Shown here: positions 1 through 13,800 of the stretch, piece by piece
How the letters are laid out: each line of letters begins with the position of its first letter
Numbering within the stretch: the stretch's first letter is position 1
Program-made: the position numbers and the translations under genes
Notes under the pieces: generated by a model
Databases searched by the model: none
Seen by the model: the letters and a program-made list of their open reading frames with translations, nothing else
What the model was told of the DNA's origin: nothing
NCBI GenBank assembly: GCA_028023455.1
Contig: JAQFVV010012497.1
Span: 3,410,001-3,474,000, forward strand
Origin: Epiperipatus broadwayi
Lineage: Eukaryota > Onychophora > Udeonychophora > Euonychophora > Peripatidae
Length of the DNA stretch: 64,000 nucleotides
Direction of reading: 5' to 3'

Positions 1-768
1 ACTTTTACTCCAGGTGTGGTCACTAATTGATTTCTTGTTTACACAAAATTTCCATTTTTAATTATAAACCGATGACTTTTATTTTAAGTAGATATAAATA
101 ATTTTTAACATATTTTCTTTATATTGTTTATTTTAAAAAAAGCAAATTTGACAGATCTTATAAAAAAATACTTTAGTTTCAGTTATATCTATTAAACTTT
201 AAATCAGAAAACCGTAAATATATTATAAAGAAAACATTTTACATTATTTTTATTTAATCTTAAATATTATATGTACAAATCATTATGCCATAATTTCATG
301 GTTTAAATCATCCATCCACATATGAATATAATACAAATTTAGAATTCTAAATTTTATATTTGTATTATATTTGTATGTGGATGGATAATTTAAACCATGA
401 AATTATGGCATAATGAATTCTAAATTTTATATTTGTATTATATTCGTATGTGGATGGATAATTTAAACTATGAAATTATGGCATAATGATTTGTACATAT
501 AATATTTAAGATTAAATAAAAATAATGTAAAATGTTTTCTTTATAATATATTTACGGTTTTCTGATTTAAAGTTTAATAGATATAACTGAAACTAAAGTA
601 TTTTTTTATAAGATCTGTCAAATTTGCTTTTTTTAAAATAAACAATATAAAGAAAATATGTTAAAAGTTATTTATATCTACTTAAAATAAAAGTCATCGG
701 TTTATAATTAAAAATGGGAATTTTGTGTAAACAAGAAATCAATTAGTGACCGCACCTGGAGTAAAAGT
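1..768. repeat. Near-perfect long palindrome (foldback/MITE-like), may extend left of the window
   Basis: The first about 340 bases are repeated as reverse complement at about 415-768 with only a few differences. The left end acttttactccaggtg matches the right end cacctggagtaaaagt. The centre holds a 73-bp tandem duplication starting gaattctaaattttatat (about 341-413 and 415-488). A TA dinucleotide flanks the CTCCAGGTG/CACCTGGAG ends on both sides (6-7 and 762-763), which would fit a Tc1/mariner-type MITE. The palindrome runs to base 1, however, so the true left boundary is not visible. There is no coding capacity. The high arm identity suggests recent formation or recent gene conversion. Confidence 0.88.
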
Positions 769-987
769 AAAATCTAGTTTACTGATTGAATTTGTTTCAA
801 CAAAAGATGTTATCATTAAATCATAATACCGTTACTATCTGCTAAGCCATAACATTTTATAACACCTAAAAAGAAATTTAATTAATGAAATCGGAATCAA
901 AATTATATAATTTACATATTTTAATAATCCATCCAAGGCCGGAGCAACAACCAATGTTGCCTTAACAAGCTTATAATAAATAGAAAA

Positions 988-1133
988 TGCCATAAGCCAT
1001 TAAAAGAACTCACCTTCATTCAAATTCAACTACCTCAACTCCAGCTATAGGAATACCATCTTAAATCGTCTCCCAACTAAAGAGAAGATACCATAAGCCG
1101 CCAAAGAACTCACCTTCGTTCCAGCTCGACTAT
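988..1133. repeat. Imperfect direct duplication, about 101-bp period
   Basis: The segment ccataagcc...agaactcaccttc occurs at about 990 and again at about 1091. Each copy is followed by a related caa/cca...cgacta/caacta tail. There are two copies only, with moderate divergence. The origin is unknown. Confidence 0.55.
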
Positions 1134-1381
1134 CTGTTTTAAAATTATTAAAATCGCAGAGCTCTGTGTAAAATTCAAAATAATCATTATTGCTTCAAAA
1201 TCAGGTTAGCTAACTATATTGTAAACTCTTTCTAAATTGTCTTATCAATAATATTTCAATTCTATAAATGACATACTTTTGTTAATTTCCTTTATTAACT
1301 TCTTGCTTTGCTATATAACTTAATCACTGCAGTTATATTTATTTCTCTCTTGCTTATTTTAGTTATTATTAATTATGCCTG

Positions 1382-1488
1382 TCTCGAAACGGCGCGCATT
1401 TAGTTACGAAATATATACTTTTTGAAGATATTATTTAAAATCTTCGTATTGTATTAATTATAGCGTCGTTTAGCGCTCCGTTTCGAAC
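1382..1488. repeat. Small hairpin with G+C-rich ends (MITE-like)
   Basis: The left end tctcgaaacggcgcgc pairs with the right end gcgctccgtttcgaa. Inside, tacgaaatatat and a second acttttgaagat/atcttcgta pair extend the stem. It is about 107 bp long and non-coding. No clear target-site duplication was found, so the element class is unknown. Confidence 0.5.
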
Positions 1489-2999
1489 CCCTAATTTATA
1501 AATAATGGCGACCCTTTGTGCTCATTATTATTTTGTCATGTACTAAATAATTAATGTAATTATAAAATGTGGCTTATAAATCCAAACTTTCAACCTTTAA
1601 TTATTATGTTACTAAAGATTAAACTAGCCTGGAGTGTAATCATAAGTATATTTTTCTTATTAAAGTATTCGTAAGCCCCTTAAATATATTTTCTGCCTTT
1701 AAAAGTTTATTAATTATACATAACTAAGAGATTGAACGGGATAAAGTAAAGTTTGTGTATATATATATATTCCCGTCAGTAGCATATATGTATTTCTCAT
1801 GCTATAGAAGAGTTGGCTCTTTTAATCAAGCTGACAAAACTAGTGTTCATTTAATGTATGGTATTTAATTTATAATATACTTCGGCTTGGCAGATGTGAA
1901 ATTTATCAATATTTTATCGTTGTGCTGTTTTATATATATATAAGATGGAGCCACTTTATTGTTATATTTTACTTGTGCATAGCGTATTAGTAAAATCTTT
2001 ATAGTCAACTCTACCTCCATAATATGCAATCTTCGGCGTTGAACAGAAGCATTCTTAAAAACCCGTTCAATCTAAAGCTATCTGTGAGGCTTTATATGTC
2101 CATATTTAATATATAAATTTATCATAATTGGATGTATTATTAAATTTCACTCCAGACTCGAACTGATGATGAAAGGGCATAACTAATAAGTGGAATGTAG
2201 TGATTTATTATATAGCATAAAATTAGCCAATTAAATAATAGCCACAAATTTATTTTGCTAAATGGCCTAGAGTAATGTTGTTTAGTAAATAAAATGCCTG
2301 CGTGCATTATCCAACGCTAAGTAATGGGTTATATCAAGTATATATGAAATTGTCAATAAATATAATTCATCATATATCAGTTTCTGTCTCATTAAATCAA
2401 TCCAATTCACTAATTGACCATAGCTATTCATTAGTAAAGCCCCTATTAATATATTAGATTTTATCTTTGGAATGAATGTCTCTAGTTTTGAAAGAAGGGG
2501 GAAAAAAATAGCTTTTTTTTAAAAAAAAAAAAAAAAACGATTGTCGTAAAAATTACATTTTTTTTTAATTTAAAAAAAAAAAAAACCACTTTTAGAATAA
2601 ATAATTAAAAAAAAAGATCGATTTTTTAATTTAGAATTGACTTATAGATTAATAAAATATTTTATGAATAATTATGAGGATTTCTATGTGATAATTTTAG
2701 CGTACCTTCGTATGAAAATCTATGATGCCATTCAAGTGGCCATGATAGCAAATTTCACCGCTCAACTTATATATAACATTTTGACATAGATTAAATAATT
2801 TTTTAAAAAAAGATCGATTTAAAAAAAAAAAAAATTTAAAAATACATCCATTTATAAAACTGTGAAATAGCATGTGATACTATTAAGTTTGAAAGAATAT
2901 TTAAATAGTTGTAGCTTCTTAATTATTCACACCTGTACATTATATGCCATTCATATTTTAAGTAGTATGAACATAAACTCTATCAGTGTGTAGTTTTTC

Positions 3000-3412
3000 C
3001 GTGTGTAACCATGGAGAAACAGCGCCACGTAGTGGGCTAGAATCTTGGTAGTCGCTGTTAGCAGATGACACATAAGCTAGATGTGTTTATGGCAATCAGC
3101 GCCACCTAGGTTCTTGGTATCTGCTGGTAGCAGACGATGTAAGTTGAATGGGCTTACGCACTGCGAACAGCACCACCAAGTGGGCAGCTTTGCTGCCAGC
3201 CAGCTGGTGGATGTTCCTGTGCTTACGCATTGTGAACAGCACCACCTTGCAGCTGGAATTTGCAATGCTGCATTTGGGGCCCCTACTCTAAGTATTTCTG
3301 TGGTTGACCCCGACCAGCACCTCTGGTGGCCACATGGGTCAAAAGTCACAAGTACCACAGTCAGTTAAGGTTCTGTAAATACATTCATTCACATCAATAA
3401 AGGTTTACTTTT
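3000..3412. repeat. G+C-richer repetitive block, possible LTR or SINE-like repeat
   Basis: This block is clearly richer in G+C than its surroundings and is internally repetitive. cagcgccac(g/c)ta occurs twice about 85 bp apart. Further on, gcttacgcaytgygaacagcaccacc occurs twice about 70 bp apart. It ends in catcaataaaggtttac followed by a T run, so an AATAAA signal lies near the right edge. Open frames of 93-95 codons on both strands here (3077-3368) are by-products of the repeats and look like no known protein. The mix of short internal repeats and a polyadenylation signal would fit a solo LTR or a retroposed non-coding transcript. I cannot tell which. Confidence 0.45.
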
Positions 3413-4690
3413 TTTTTCAACATGGCAAAAATTGATTTCTGCAAACTCTTGCAAAATGCATTATTTATTAGAGACTGGGAACTATCTGTATAAAAGAAAT
3501 TAATATTTAAAAAGTTTAAAATAATGTCAAAGGAAATATATACACACTGCAGAGAATTCCAAATCATATATATGTTTCTTTTAACTCCAGTATTTCAACT
3601 GTCATTTTAATTATTTAAGTAAGCACCTTACTGCTCACATACAATATTGAGTTAGTCTAATCAGATTTTTTTTTTGACCGAAACTCTTTTCCACTGTTAA
3701 TATTGGTTTATTCTGCACAATTAGTTTTCACTCTATACAACGAGACTCTAACTTTCCTTTTTTTTTCCCTCTTCTTCTCTTTATTAGAAATTCTGGAAGC
3801 ATTTTTATATATTTACTAATTTGCATAATGCTAGACTTTATTGACATGCAAATTAGAATGTTGCTTTTTGCTGTAAACTAATTTTCATTTTCTGCATATT
3901 ATTATTTCTAGAGTAACTCAATATTGCTTATACTAACTAGCATTTACAAACTATCCAGTATATAACAGTTTAAAAAATATATATATTGTGAGTATTAAGG
4001 AGTGTCAGTAAAACAAAAATAAATAGTGGAAGGTACAGTAAAATTTATAAAGAATGGAACAAACTATAATGTTTGGTGTATGTATTTTTTTTTTTTATTA
4101 AATAATATACATTGAATGTCTTGTTAATTAAATCAAATAGATAAAGAAGCTTTATTATGGGCATAAATATGACTGAAAGATTACAAATAAATCATGAAAA
4201 TAGAAATAAAGACAATTTTTTAATAAAACTATTCTAGAAAATCATTGAATTTGACTTAATCTTGCAGTTTTATTTAAACTCTTTTTTATCTATTCTTTTA
4301 AATGTGGCATTAACATTGTATAGAAAATTAATAAATCGTTTGATAAAAAAAAAATGATTGGAAAAGTGTAAATGTAAGGCTAAATCAAAAATTGATTATA
4401 AGGATAACAATTTCTGTAATTACATTAGTAATAGATTATCATATAATTAAATAATACTCAAAATATATTTGATTTCTTCAAACAAGATGAGTTTAATTAA
4501 ATTTAGAAAGCATTACTTTTGTCTCTTTCACTATTAAATTTCAAAGTAAAAAATCAGAAAATAAAGAAAAGTCTTTGCACATTGTTAACAAAAATAAGCC
4601 CAATTTTCACAGATAAATATTTGTTATTTTAATTTAATTTGAATTTTTTAGTTATTTTTCTTTATATATTTTTTAATTTATTTTTTGTAG
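3413..4690. other. A+T-rich intron-like DNA before the first visible hexokinase exon
   Basis: No gene is seen. Simple A/T runs dominate. The last bases before 4691 form a T-rich tract ending in ttttttgtag, a good splice acceptor for the exon that follows. The whole stretch is therefore best read as the 3' part of a hexokinase intron. Confidence 0.6.
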
Positions 4691-4839
4691 AGATACTGTT
4701 GGTGGTGCAGATGGGATTGAGCATACAAAAGAAGTGTTAGCAGAAATTGGAGTAGTTTCTCCAACAAGAGAAGATTGTCTTAATGTTCAGTATATTTGTT
4801 CATTAATCTCTAAGAGATCAGCCCATTTGGCAGCAGCTG
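4691..4839 (+). CDS. HK: Hexokinase exon a (149 bp, 49 full codons)
   Basis: The acceptor is ttttttgtag ending at 4690 and the donor is ctg|gtaata at 4840. The reading frame starts after one leftover base, runs DTVGGADGIE... to ...KRSAHLAAA, and leaves one G that completes a Gly codon with the next exon. It matches the part of hexokinases just before the conserved (A/G)G(I/M)A segment. The frame is open throughout. Confidence 0.93.
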
Positions 4840-7800
4840 GTAATATTAATTACAAATTTATTTTTTGATTAGAATATTTTTTTATTTTAATAAAAAGTTA
4901 AAATAGCTTTTAAATAGTTCTCTGAGGGAAAAAGATCCTCTAACAGTTTTTTGAGGAATAATGAAAGAGTAGGCATTACTTTCACTAAGCTTGCCATTTG
5001 TTGTCATTGAGCACTTAGTTATATTTCAAAGACAAAATCTAAGGCTGAATAAAACTTGAAAAAAATTTCAAGTTTTGCCCAGTATTAATTTGAACTTAGA
5101 TCACAGGATAGCTGACAGTTGTGCTTGCACTACATTATGATGTTCTTCATATATCATGAAATAAAATAATATTCTGTTGTTGTCCTGTAAAAACGTCCAA
5201 GCAAGATTTCGACCAGCTCACGTTTGCATGAGAACACGTCCGCGACAAATAAAATGGCTGACTGCAAAACCGAGCCATTCATATTGTGCCAACTGTCATC
5301 CAAAGACTACTGTAGGCCCAATTATATTATTTACAAATTATTTATTTAGTTGAGTTTGAGAAGGGTATTAATAAGATAAAAAGCAAAATAACCAAAATTA
5401 TAATATACATAAAATATAATTGGAGATATAAACTCTTAACATCACAATGTTGAGCAGATTTAATATAATGCTCTCAATAGTATGACTATTAAACATAACG
5501 ATGAAAATAAATCGTTTTCATTCATTTAAATTAAACAATAAAACCATTGAAGTGAAAATTATGGAAATATTAATGTAGTCTTATCCAATTTGACTTATAA
5601 TTTAATTACAAAAGACTTTGCAAATAATAAATTCTTGTATATAAGCTAATAAATATCACATGGTCACCATTTCTTATACTTGCTTATAACTGTTATTAAA
5701 ACAGGCAAAACTCTCCAAACAGTATTGCCACTCAGTGCAAGCCAGAGTAATCAATGGATGCCAGAAGGCTTGTGCATAAAATCCCCATCTAATGCCTACT
5801 CATCTAATATTCCCAGACTAGTTGCTTATGGCCTTCATCAGTGAGGAGTCTTGGATCTGAGAGCACTGTACCTAGATCTTAGTATCTAATGCAACCCTCC
5901 AGCAGCCACCTTTTATCTTTACTTAACTACAAAACTATGAGTCTTAAATTGAAAGCATAATAATATTTTCAATCCAAGCTCATTAGCTTATATAGTCATA
6001 TGGGTCTGAACTCTGTTCAGTACGTATACATTTTGGTATCTTTGGTTCTTTAATAACCATAGCCACCACTATCCTATTAGGCAGGATTGGTTTTAAGCCA
6101 ATAAACTGAGTGGCAATACTGTATGGAAAGGTTTGCCTGTTTTAATAATAGTTATAATTAAGCATAAGAAATTGTGATCATGTGATGTTTGTTGGCTTAA
6201 AATCAATCCTACATAATAGAATAGTGGTGGCTATGGTTATTAAAGAATCAAAGACACCAAAATGTATAGCTACTGAACAGAGTTCAGACCTATATGACTA
6301 TATAAGCTAATGAGCTTGGATTGAAAATATTATTATGTTTTCAATTTAAGACTTATAGTTTTGTAATTAAGTAGAGATAAAAGGTGGCTGCTGGAGGGTT
6401 GCATTAGATCCTAAAATCTAGATGTGGTGCCCTCAGATCCAAGGCTCCTCACTGACAAAGGCCACAAGTCAGAAACTAGTCTGGGGATATTGGATGAGTA
6501 GGCACTAGATGGGGATTTTATGCACAAGCCTTCTGGCTTACACTGAGTGGCAATACTGTATAGAGAGTTTTGCCTGTTTTAAATTTTTGTATATGTAAGA
6601 TCAAATTAACTCTGTCTTTACTAATTAGGTAATATGCTGATTTGAATGAGGTTGTATTGATTTAAATTTTATATTCACTAATATTGTCTGTTTAAACATT
6701 CATATAAGAGCTTGCTTTGATGTCAAAAATTTGTTTTTATGATTATATTTAATAATGTTTAATTTAACCTTAGCTAAAAGTGATAGATATAATCTATAAA
6801 ATAAAAAAATGTTGATATATCATGTACATGATTTTCATTGATTAACTGATAAATTACTAAAACATGTAAAATTCTGTTTTCATATCTTCTATATTGCTTG
6901 ACAAATTTGAATCATCTGATATAATTTTTTTTTTTATCTAGCATCTGAAGATAATATAATAAATATGTTCCTATATTAATATTTTTGGATTCTATCTAAC
7001 ATGTCCAAGGTTTATATCATGTAGAAAATCCACAACTTATTAAAAAACCTGCATAAATTGAATATGATAATAGCATTAAATACTGTCAGTCAAACAATTA
7101 TGCTAGAGAATAAACATTCCAAAATAGTATTATTTAATCATATGAGCATTGTTATAGTGACAATAATTAATATTTTAACAATAATATAATATAGTCTTCA
7201 CCACTGGTGAAGAAATTTGATGGTGAAGAAACTTGATATTTGTATGGCAATGAATATCTAATAAGTCTTTCATCTCTTATTCAAATTTATTGCTTTTTGC
7301 AATATATTGTTAATATTACATAATGAAATGATCATGATATCTCTGACTTTCCTAGAATAGTCAGTTTTAAAATTCCTAAAAGTAGAAATTGATAAGAATG
7401 ACTAAATTGAAAAGAATCATTATTATTAAATTTGAAATCTTATAGAAATGGGAAGAAAATTGACAACATTGTTGTAAATATGTAACTAGAACTTAGAAAA
7501 AATATATATGTGTGAAACATTTTTTATACTTTGAATATTAAACAAGATGATTTTTTTTGTTTGGCATAAAGGTAATTATGAATAAATTTATGATCTTTTA
7601 CTATCAGAAAGGTTTGGACAAAACTAATTTAAATATGGCTATGGTATACTTACAAAGGTTGAATATAATCCTATTGTATTGTAAAATATATGTAAATTTT
7701 GATTTGCGTAAACGGTGTTATTGTTTTTATCATGCTGCTGAAAGAGATATTTTACTAATATACAATACAAAGATGTATTGGGAAAAGAAAAAATTATTTG

Positions 7801-10800
7801 AACATTTATTTTTGATGTTAATAATTATAATAATGTTTTTTACTTTAAGATTAAAAATATGACTCATATCTGCTTAAGGTCATTAAAAATTCTTAAACCA
7901 GAGACTAATTCTCAGACAAATTATATTGTGTGTGTGTGTTCCTTAATGTTTTTCAAAATATTGAGCAAATACTTTTTTTTTGTAAGGATACAGATTGCTC
8001 TCATTGCACACAATGTAATGTGCATGCACATAGATATTTAAAGCACAAAATTAGATATATAATAAATTATGGAATAACTAAAATATTAATTATTTAATAA
8101 CATTTTTGCTATTTTTAAAGTATTGTAAATTATTTAAAATCAAATATAAAAAGCCTCTATTTAACACAAATATTTTATTTAATCTAATTCTGATTTTAAT
8201 AAAAATAATCTAAATTCTTAATGTAACAGAGAAAGAAAAATATTTTTGGATAAGATTATAGTTTGTTTGTTTTTTTATTTACAAGATTAATAATTAATAA
8301 TACAATGATTTGTACACATATGAAACATTGTTAAAATAAACTACTCTTCACATGCGTGCTATATAAACTCTTCTGACAATAAATGTTTTAAAAACATAGG
8401 TGATCCATCTATGCTTGAGCTTATTCTTTAAACAAACTAATAATTCTTGACTGTGCTTGAATTGAGAACTGGATCTTATTGCTAGTCTGATTTTTTAATC
8501 AGCATATTTCTTGCACTAGTTCAGATTATAAATCATAGGGGAAGAGACAGTATCCATTTTTAACTATCTGCGACACTGTACCTTATAATTTGATATATAT
8601 ATATATATATGTAATAATTGATAATATAGAGATTTGTACATTTATAAATATTATGCAAGTAACCAACTCTTCACACATGCACTATAAAATAGACAAGCAC
8701 TCTCCCATCAATAAGATCAAGCTCTAAATTCAAATACAGTCAATACATGTTGGTTTATTAAAAAAATAAACTCTTAAACGTAGGTGGCTCACATTGATGG
8801 AAGAATGTGTGTCTCTTTTAAGTACATGTGTGAAAAGTAGTTAGTTCCGTAATATGCCATATGTGTACAAATCACTATATTATCACGTATATATCAACTA
8901 ATAGGATTCAGGGTTGCAAGTACTTAAAAATGAGAAACTTTTTTTTTCCTGTGATATATAATCTGAACTTGTGCAAGTAATATGCCAATTTACAAATCAG
9001 GTTAGAAATAAGATCAATCTCTCAATTCAAGCACAGTCAATAAATGTTGGTATATTTAAAGAATTAAAGTCTATAGGCAGAGTGCTTGTCTATTTTATAG
9101 CACATGTGTGAAGAATAGTTTATCTAAAACAAAAATAAAATATTTCAATTACCAATTTTAATTATCTTTATTCTTTTGTTTTCAATTTTTATTCTTTCTT
9201 CTGGCAAAAAAAATTGTCCCAATAGCTGATTTCTCTTGACTTCATATGTTTGTAAAATAGGTCCTTGCACAGATAATAATATATATACTAGAGACTAAAG
9301 ATTTCTTTTGTTGATGCTTCCATGCATAAATATGAAGTAGAATTTGTATAAGGTATAGCATTGGAGTCTTTTAAGATTGATCAATAATAAATGTTGAAAG
9401 TTCTCATCTTATTTCAGCTTTTCTAATTTCATGAATTTCAGTCATGCAAGAGTCTAGTACATACATATAGACTTTGAAGCACCCCAGAAAATGCACTCCA
9501 CTATTTCTCTGGGAATTCATATTTGACTAACTGAAAATTTAATAATTATTCTATCTTTTTGAATCTCTGTACTCTCTACAGTCTCTTTCCAACTACAATT
9601 AATCTAAATCATATATTTATAGGATATATAAAGGAATTTAAAAACAAGACGATTATAGTATTTTCCATCTTTATTAATAAAAACAAAATAATTTAATTAT
9701 CATTATCCAGATTTTTTAACACTAATCTTGTAAATAGTGTGGAAATAAACTGTTTCAATTTAAATCCATATAACAACTTCAGTTCGAAATAAAAGATGGA
9801 CTTATTTTTATTTCTAATTAAATGCAATACAAAAAAAGCCCCTATTATTGGGAACTAGAACAAAATATTTTAGCCATAGAACTTTCAATACGAATTGATG
9901 GTTTTCTAGAAACATCACTGTTAAACCTATCTTTAGTTAATTATATACAAATAATCTCACAGTTTTTATTTTGTTTACATTATAATAAATTCATGAAATA
10001 TTTAACATTTTCATCTCTGTGGAGAGCTAAATTATATATCTGTTTGGATTTCAATCCATGTAATACAACAATTCGCCTTAGAAATAAAAGTTGGATCTCC
10101 TTTTGTTGCTAAATTTATCTCTAGTTATAATTACATAGAAATAACTCCATTTTATGCTTTTTTTTTTTTTTTTTGCATCAATATAAATATAAATTGATTT
10201 ATTGAGTTTAATAAATATTTTCTTTTTTTCCAATCATAAAAATTAAAATTCAATTATAATATATGTAAATAAGTAAATAACTCAGATTATATGTAACTAA
10301 ACAGGAAGTAACTGAAGCTTCCAATCAATTATATCATGCTTGCAACCCACTCAACCATCCATCAGCCCATAATTAGACTAACCTCTCAGACCATAAATAT
10401 ATTAGAAACATGCACTTTATTGAACAATTCATATAGCACATGTGACATTTCAACTTAATATATACATTATTTCTAGAGAAATCCTAACCTTTTTTTTTTT
10501 TGTTTGTATTAATTACAATTCTATCACATATTACTGATACATATGATCAAAGAGATGTGAAAAGGATAAATGTTAAGCAAGATGTACATTTTGTGCTGAA
10601 CCAGTACTCATCAGTTGGCCCAGATCACAATCTCTTACATATATAAAAGTAATTTTTTTTTTAAAAAAATCACAGTAACTGAAATATATTCTATATTACA
10701 TTTATACTCAGATTAGTATTTTTTAAATTAATATGCTTAGTAAAATATTTATTAATTATCTTTTTTTTTTTTTAACTTTTTATTTTTATCACATTTTTAA

Positions 10801-13800
10801 TAATATATTGTATATTATGAATTTCAGCAAATTAAATATTTTGCCATTGGAAATCATTATAATTACTTGTTTTTTATGTAGATTTTTGATTTATGAGATT
10901 TTTCAGAGAACTGTTTGTGGTAAAACTATATATATTGTAACAATATCATTAAGCCCAAATTGCTTTTATTGTTTATTTATTGAGATTGATAAATCAAAGA
11001 TATCTTTATGTAAATTTTGTGGTTTACAAAAGGAAAGTATTATTCATTTACTTAGCAGCTAGAAATTTTTTTATTCCCATGGAATAAATATTCTCTCAAG
11101 ATTTATTTTGCATAATTAATAAAAGAAGAGGTGTTGTTGTTTTTTTGGTACTTTAATATTATTCCCGCTATGATGTATTACTCTGGTGATGTATTATTCT
11201 AAGTTTGTGATATGTTTAAAATAATGCCTCCAAGGGATATGCGGACAAAGTTAATCGATAAAATTTGTTGCAAATCCCATGGAGGTGTTATTTTAAACTT
11301 ATCGCAAATTTAGAATAATAAGTCACCTTTTACAACTTGACAACATGTATATGTGTGAAAAGTTGGGAGGTGTATATATATATATTTGATATGGATTAGT
11401 CATGCCAGGATTCTTGGATGATGACATCATAAATTGAAACTTTGAATAATTATTACCAGGCACAAATATCTTATTGCAACAAAAAAAATGTTTTTCATAT
11501 TTTGGAAACAGAATTCAATTGGAGCTTAAACAGTGGTATAAATTAAGTCATTAGAAATAATGTTATGAATTCAGTGCTCTTTTTTTTCCTGAAACACTTA
11601 CTTTAAATAGAGTTAAATTGATATCAATGTAGCAATACTAATTTCAATTCATATTGATGCCTAAATATTGATATGGGCAAAGAAATGATTAAATTTAATA
11701 ACAATAAAATATAAGTATATTTTATGTTGTTCAGTGAATAAACAGCTAATTAAAACTAATAAAATTTGGAATTAGAATGAGATAAATAGTAAAAAATTTT
11801 AAAAAAGGTAATTATTTGTTGAATTTTCTGAAGATTATGTTGTTATTTGAAAAAGAGAAAAATAATAAAACAAAGGAGTAATTGTTTATTGTTAAGATTA
11901 TAGCATTCATGAATAAAAATGGCAAATCATAATAATGAAGTTTAAATGTTAAAGAAATAATAGTTTGAAAATTTATTACAAATTGGCAGATGGAAGGGAC
12001 TAGGATATATTTTCTTAGAGTCTCATATTCAAAATATTGCAGAGAACATATTCAGTTGATTTCCAACATTTAACTGATTATCTTCAGAAGACATAGAGGA
12101 ATACTATTTAGTACTGGTGGATTAACTCAAACACTTTCAAAAGTATCTACTCATCTTTTTGTATATTAATGCAAAGCCCTAGCATCAGTTAAAACTGAAG
12201 ATAAAACTATAAAAAAATAAACTATTCTACATTGCTCTGTAATTACTCTTTTGTTAGAGGAAAACTGTGAAAAGCATTTTACATTATGGGATAGCCATAT
12301 TGCAAGTAAAAACTATTTTAATTATAATAATAAATGCTATTAAAGTCAAATGTATTCTTTGTCAATATTTATTTTAAAATATAAGCATTTTTTTTTTTAT
12401 TCATGTTGAATTGTTTAACCATAGCATTTTATAATGCACTGATTTTTCATTTCTTGATATATATGCATCAGATAAATATAATAAACAAAAAACTCTGGAA
12501 TAAACTTTATAATATTCAAAATATCAATACATAAAAATAAATAATGTCTATAGCCAGTTTACAGTATGTCTGCCATCCTGAGTAGTATTTTTCAGTTAAA
12601 ATTTAAAATTAAAAAAAAAAATCATTAGTCACACAATATCAACTTACTCGTGTAAATGGCCAACATTTTGTAATTTATGCTTATTAATAAAATTACATTG
12701 TTTATTTAACAAATTATCTGTCCTATTTAAAAAGTATACCTCTTTGGTTTTCTTTCCTTCAAATTGTTTTCTGCATATAAAATAAAAACACTGTTAAACA
12801 AAAACTTCCACTATCTGCAAATACAGATTTAAATCTATCACAAAATATCGTAATTTATTATACAAAAAATTCATATTCCATTAATTTTCTTTTTCAGTGC
12901 ACATTTCAACTCATCAGTATAACGACTCAGATGAGCACATTACTTATACACAATATTACATTTCTTGATTTTATCAACAGTATTGTTTCCATAAATGCAA
13001 TATTAAAATGAAGGAAAATCAATGGTGTAATCATATTACACACAATTATTTACTTAACAGTAATGAAATCCATGTTTTCTTTTCATTTTTTCTTCCATCA
13101 TCTATATATAAATTTATATAATGTATATAAAATATATTTCCTTTTATATCCTATATTTGATAATTCATTAGCATATATTTCAATATTTGATAATTTTATC
13201 ACTTTGAAATTTACACAACATATTATTTCTAAATAAAAATGTTCTAAAACCAACCAATTTATGCATAAGAGGAACATTTGACTTGGGTGTGCAAATCCCT
13301 AATTGATAATAGTTTTGTGACCATTTTATGATTGATTGTATTATTTTCTCTTCATGAAGTTAAATCTGTTTTTAAATAACAATATAATTGTGATAATATA
13401 CATAAATAATGGAAAATTGGTCATCCATATGGGAATGCTAATTCTATATAAATTTAATGAGATTTTTTTTTTTTTTTACTTTAAATTATAAAATATTATT
13501 CAGGATGGCAGACATGCCATATTGTAGAGTTTATTCCAGAGCATTTTGTGTATAGGTATATAAAATCCAAAAATATATATTTGAAGAATTCTATGTATAT
13601 TGTTCAAGATATAAAGAATAAAAAGGGAAAAAATTTCAAATCAATCAAAGATAATGTGTTAATGAAAATAATAAAAAGGGAAATATTAGCAATTAAAAGA
13701 AATATCACTATTTTATATTTACTTATTAATAAATTTATTCTCAATGATACATATTTAATAGCTATGATATGTCTATGAATTTATTAAAATTATTATAATA

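Larger units (their letters stand above)
769..2999. other. Intergenic or intronic A+T-rich DNA without a recognisable gene
   Basis: No exon with splice sites or a familiar protein segment is seen. The stretch contains a duplicated segment near 1.0-1.1 kb and a small hairpin at 1382-1488 (both listed separately), plus (AT)n runs near 1750 and 1930. Between about 2500 and 2860 there are poly-A/poly-T tracts in which the motif aaaaaaagatcgattt occurs twice. If the missing hexokinase exons are further upstream, this stretch is part of an intron. Confidence 0.6.

Noticed and set aside
3077-3368. Overlapping 93- and 95-codon frames on opposite strands
   Set aside because: Both frames follow from internal repeats in a G+C-rich block. 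The repeated WCCSQCVS phrase mirrors the DNA repeat, and no protein family is recognised.
7557-8041. Frames of 101 and 60 codons, end to end
   Set aside because: Rich in Ile, Leu, Lys, Asn and Phe as expected of A+T-rich non-coding DNA. They lie inside a hexokinase intron and show no motif.
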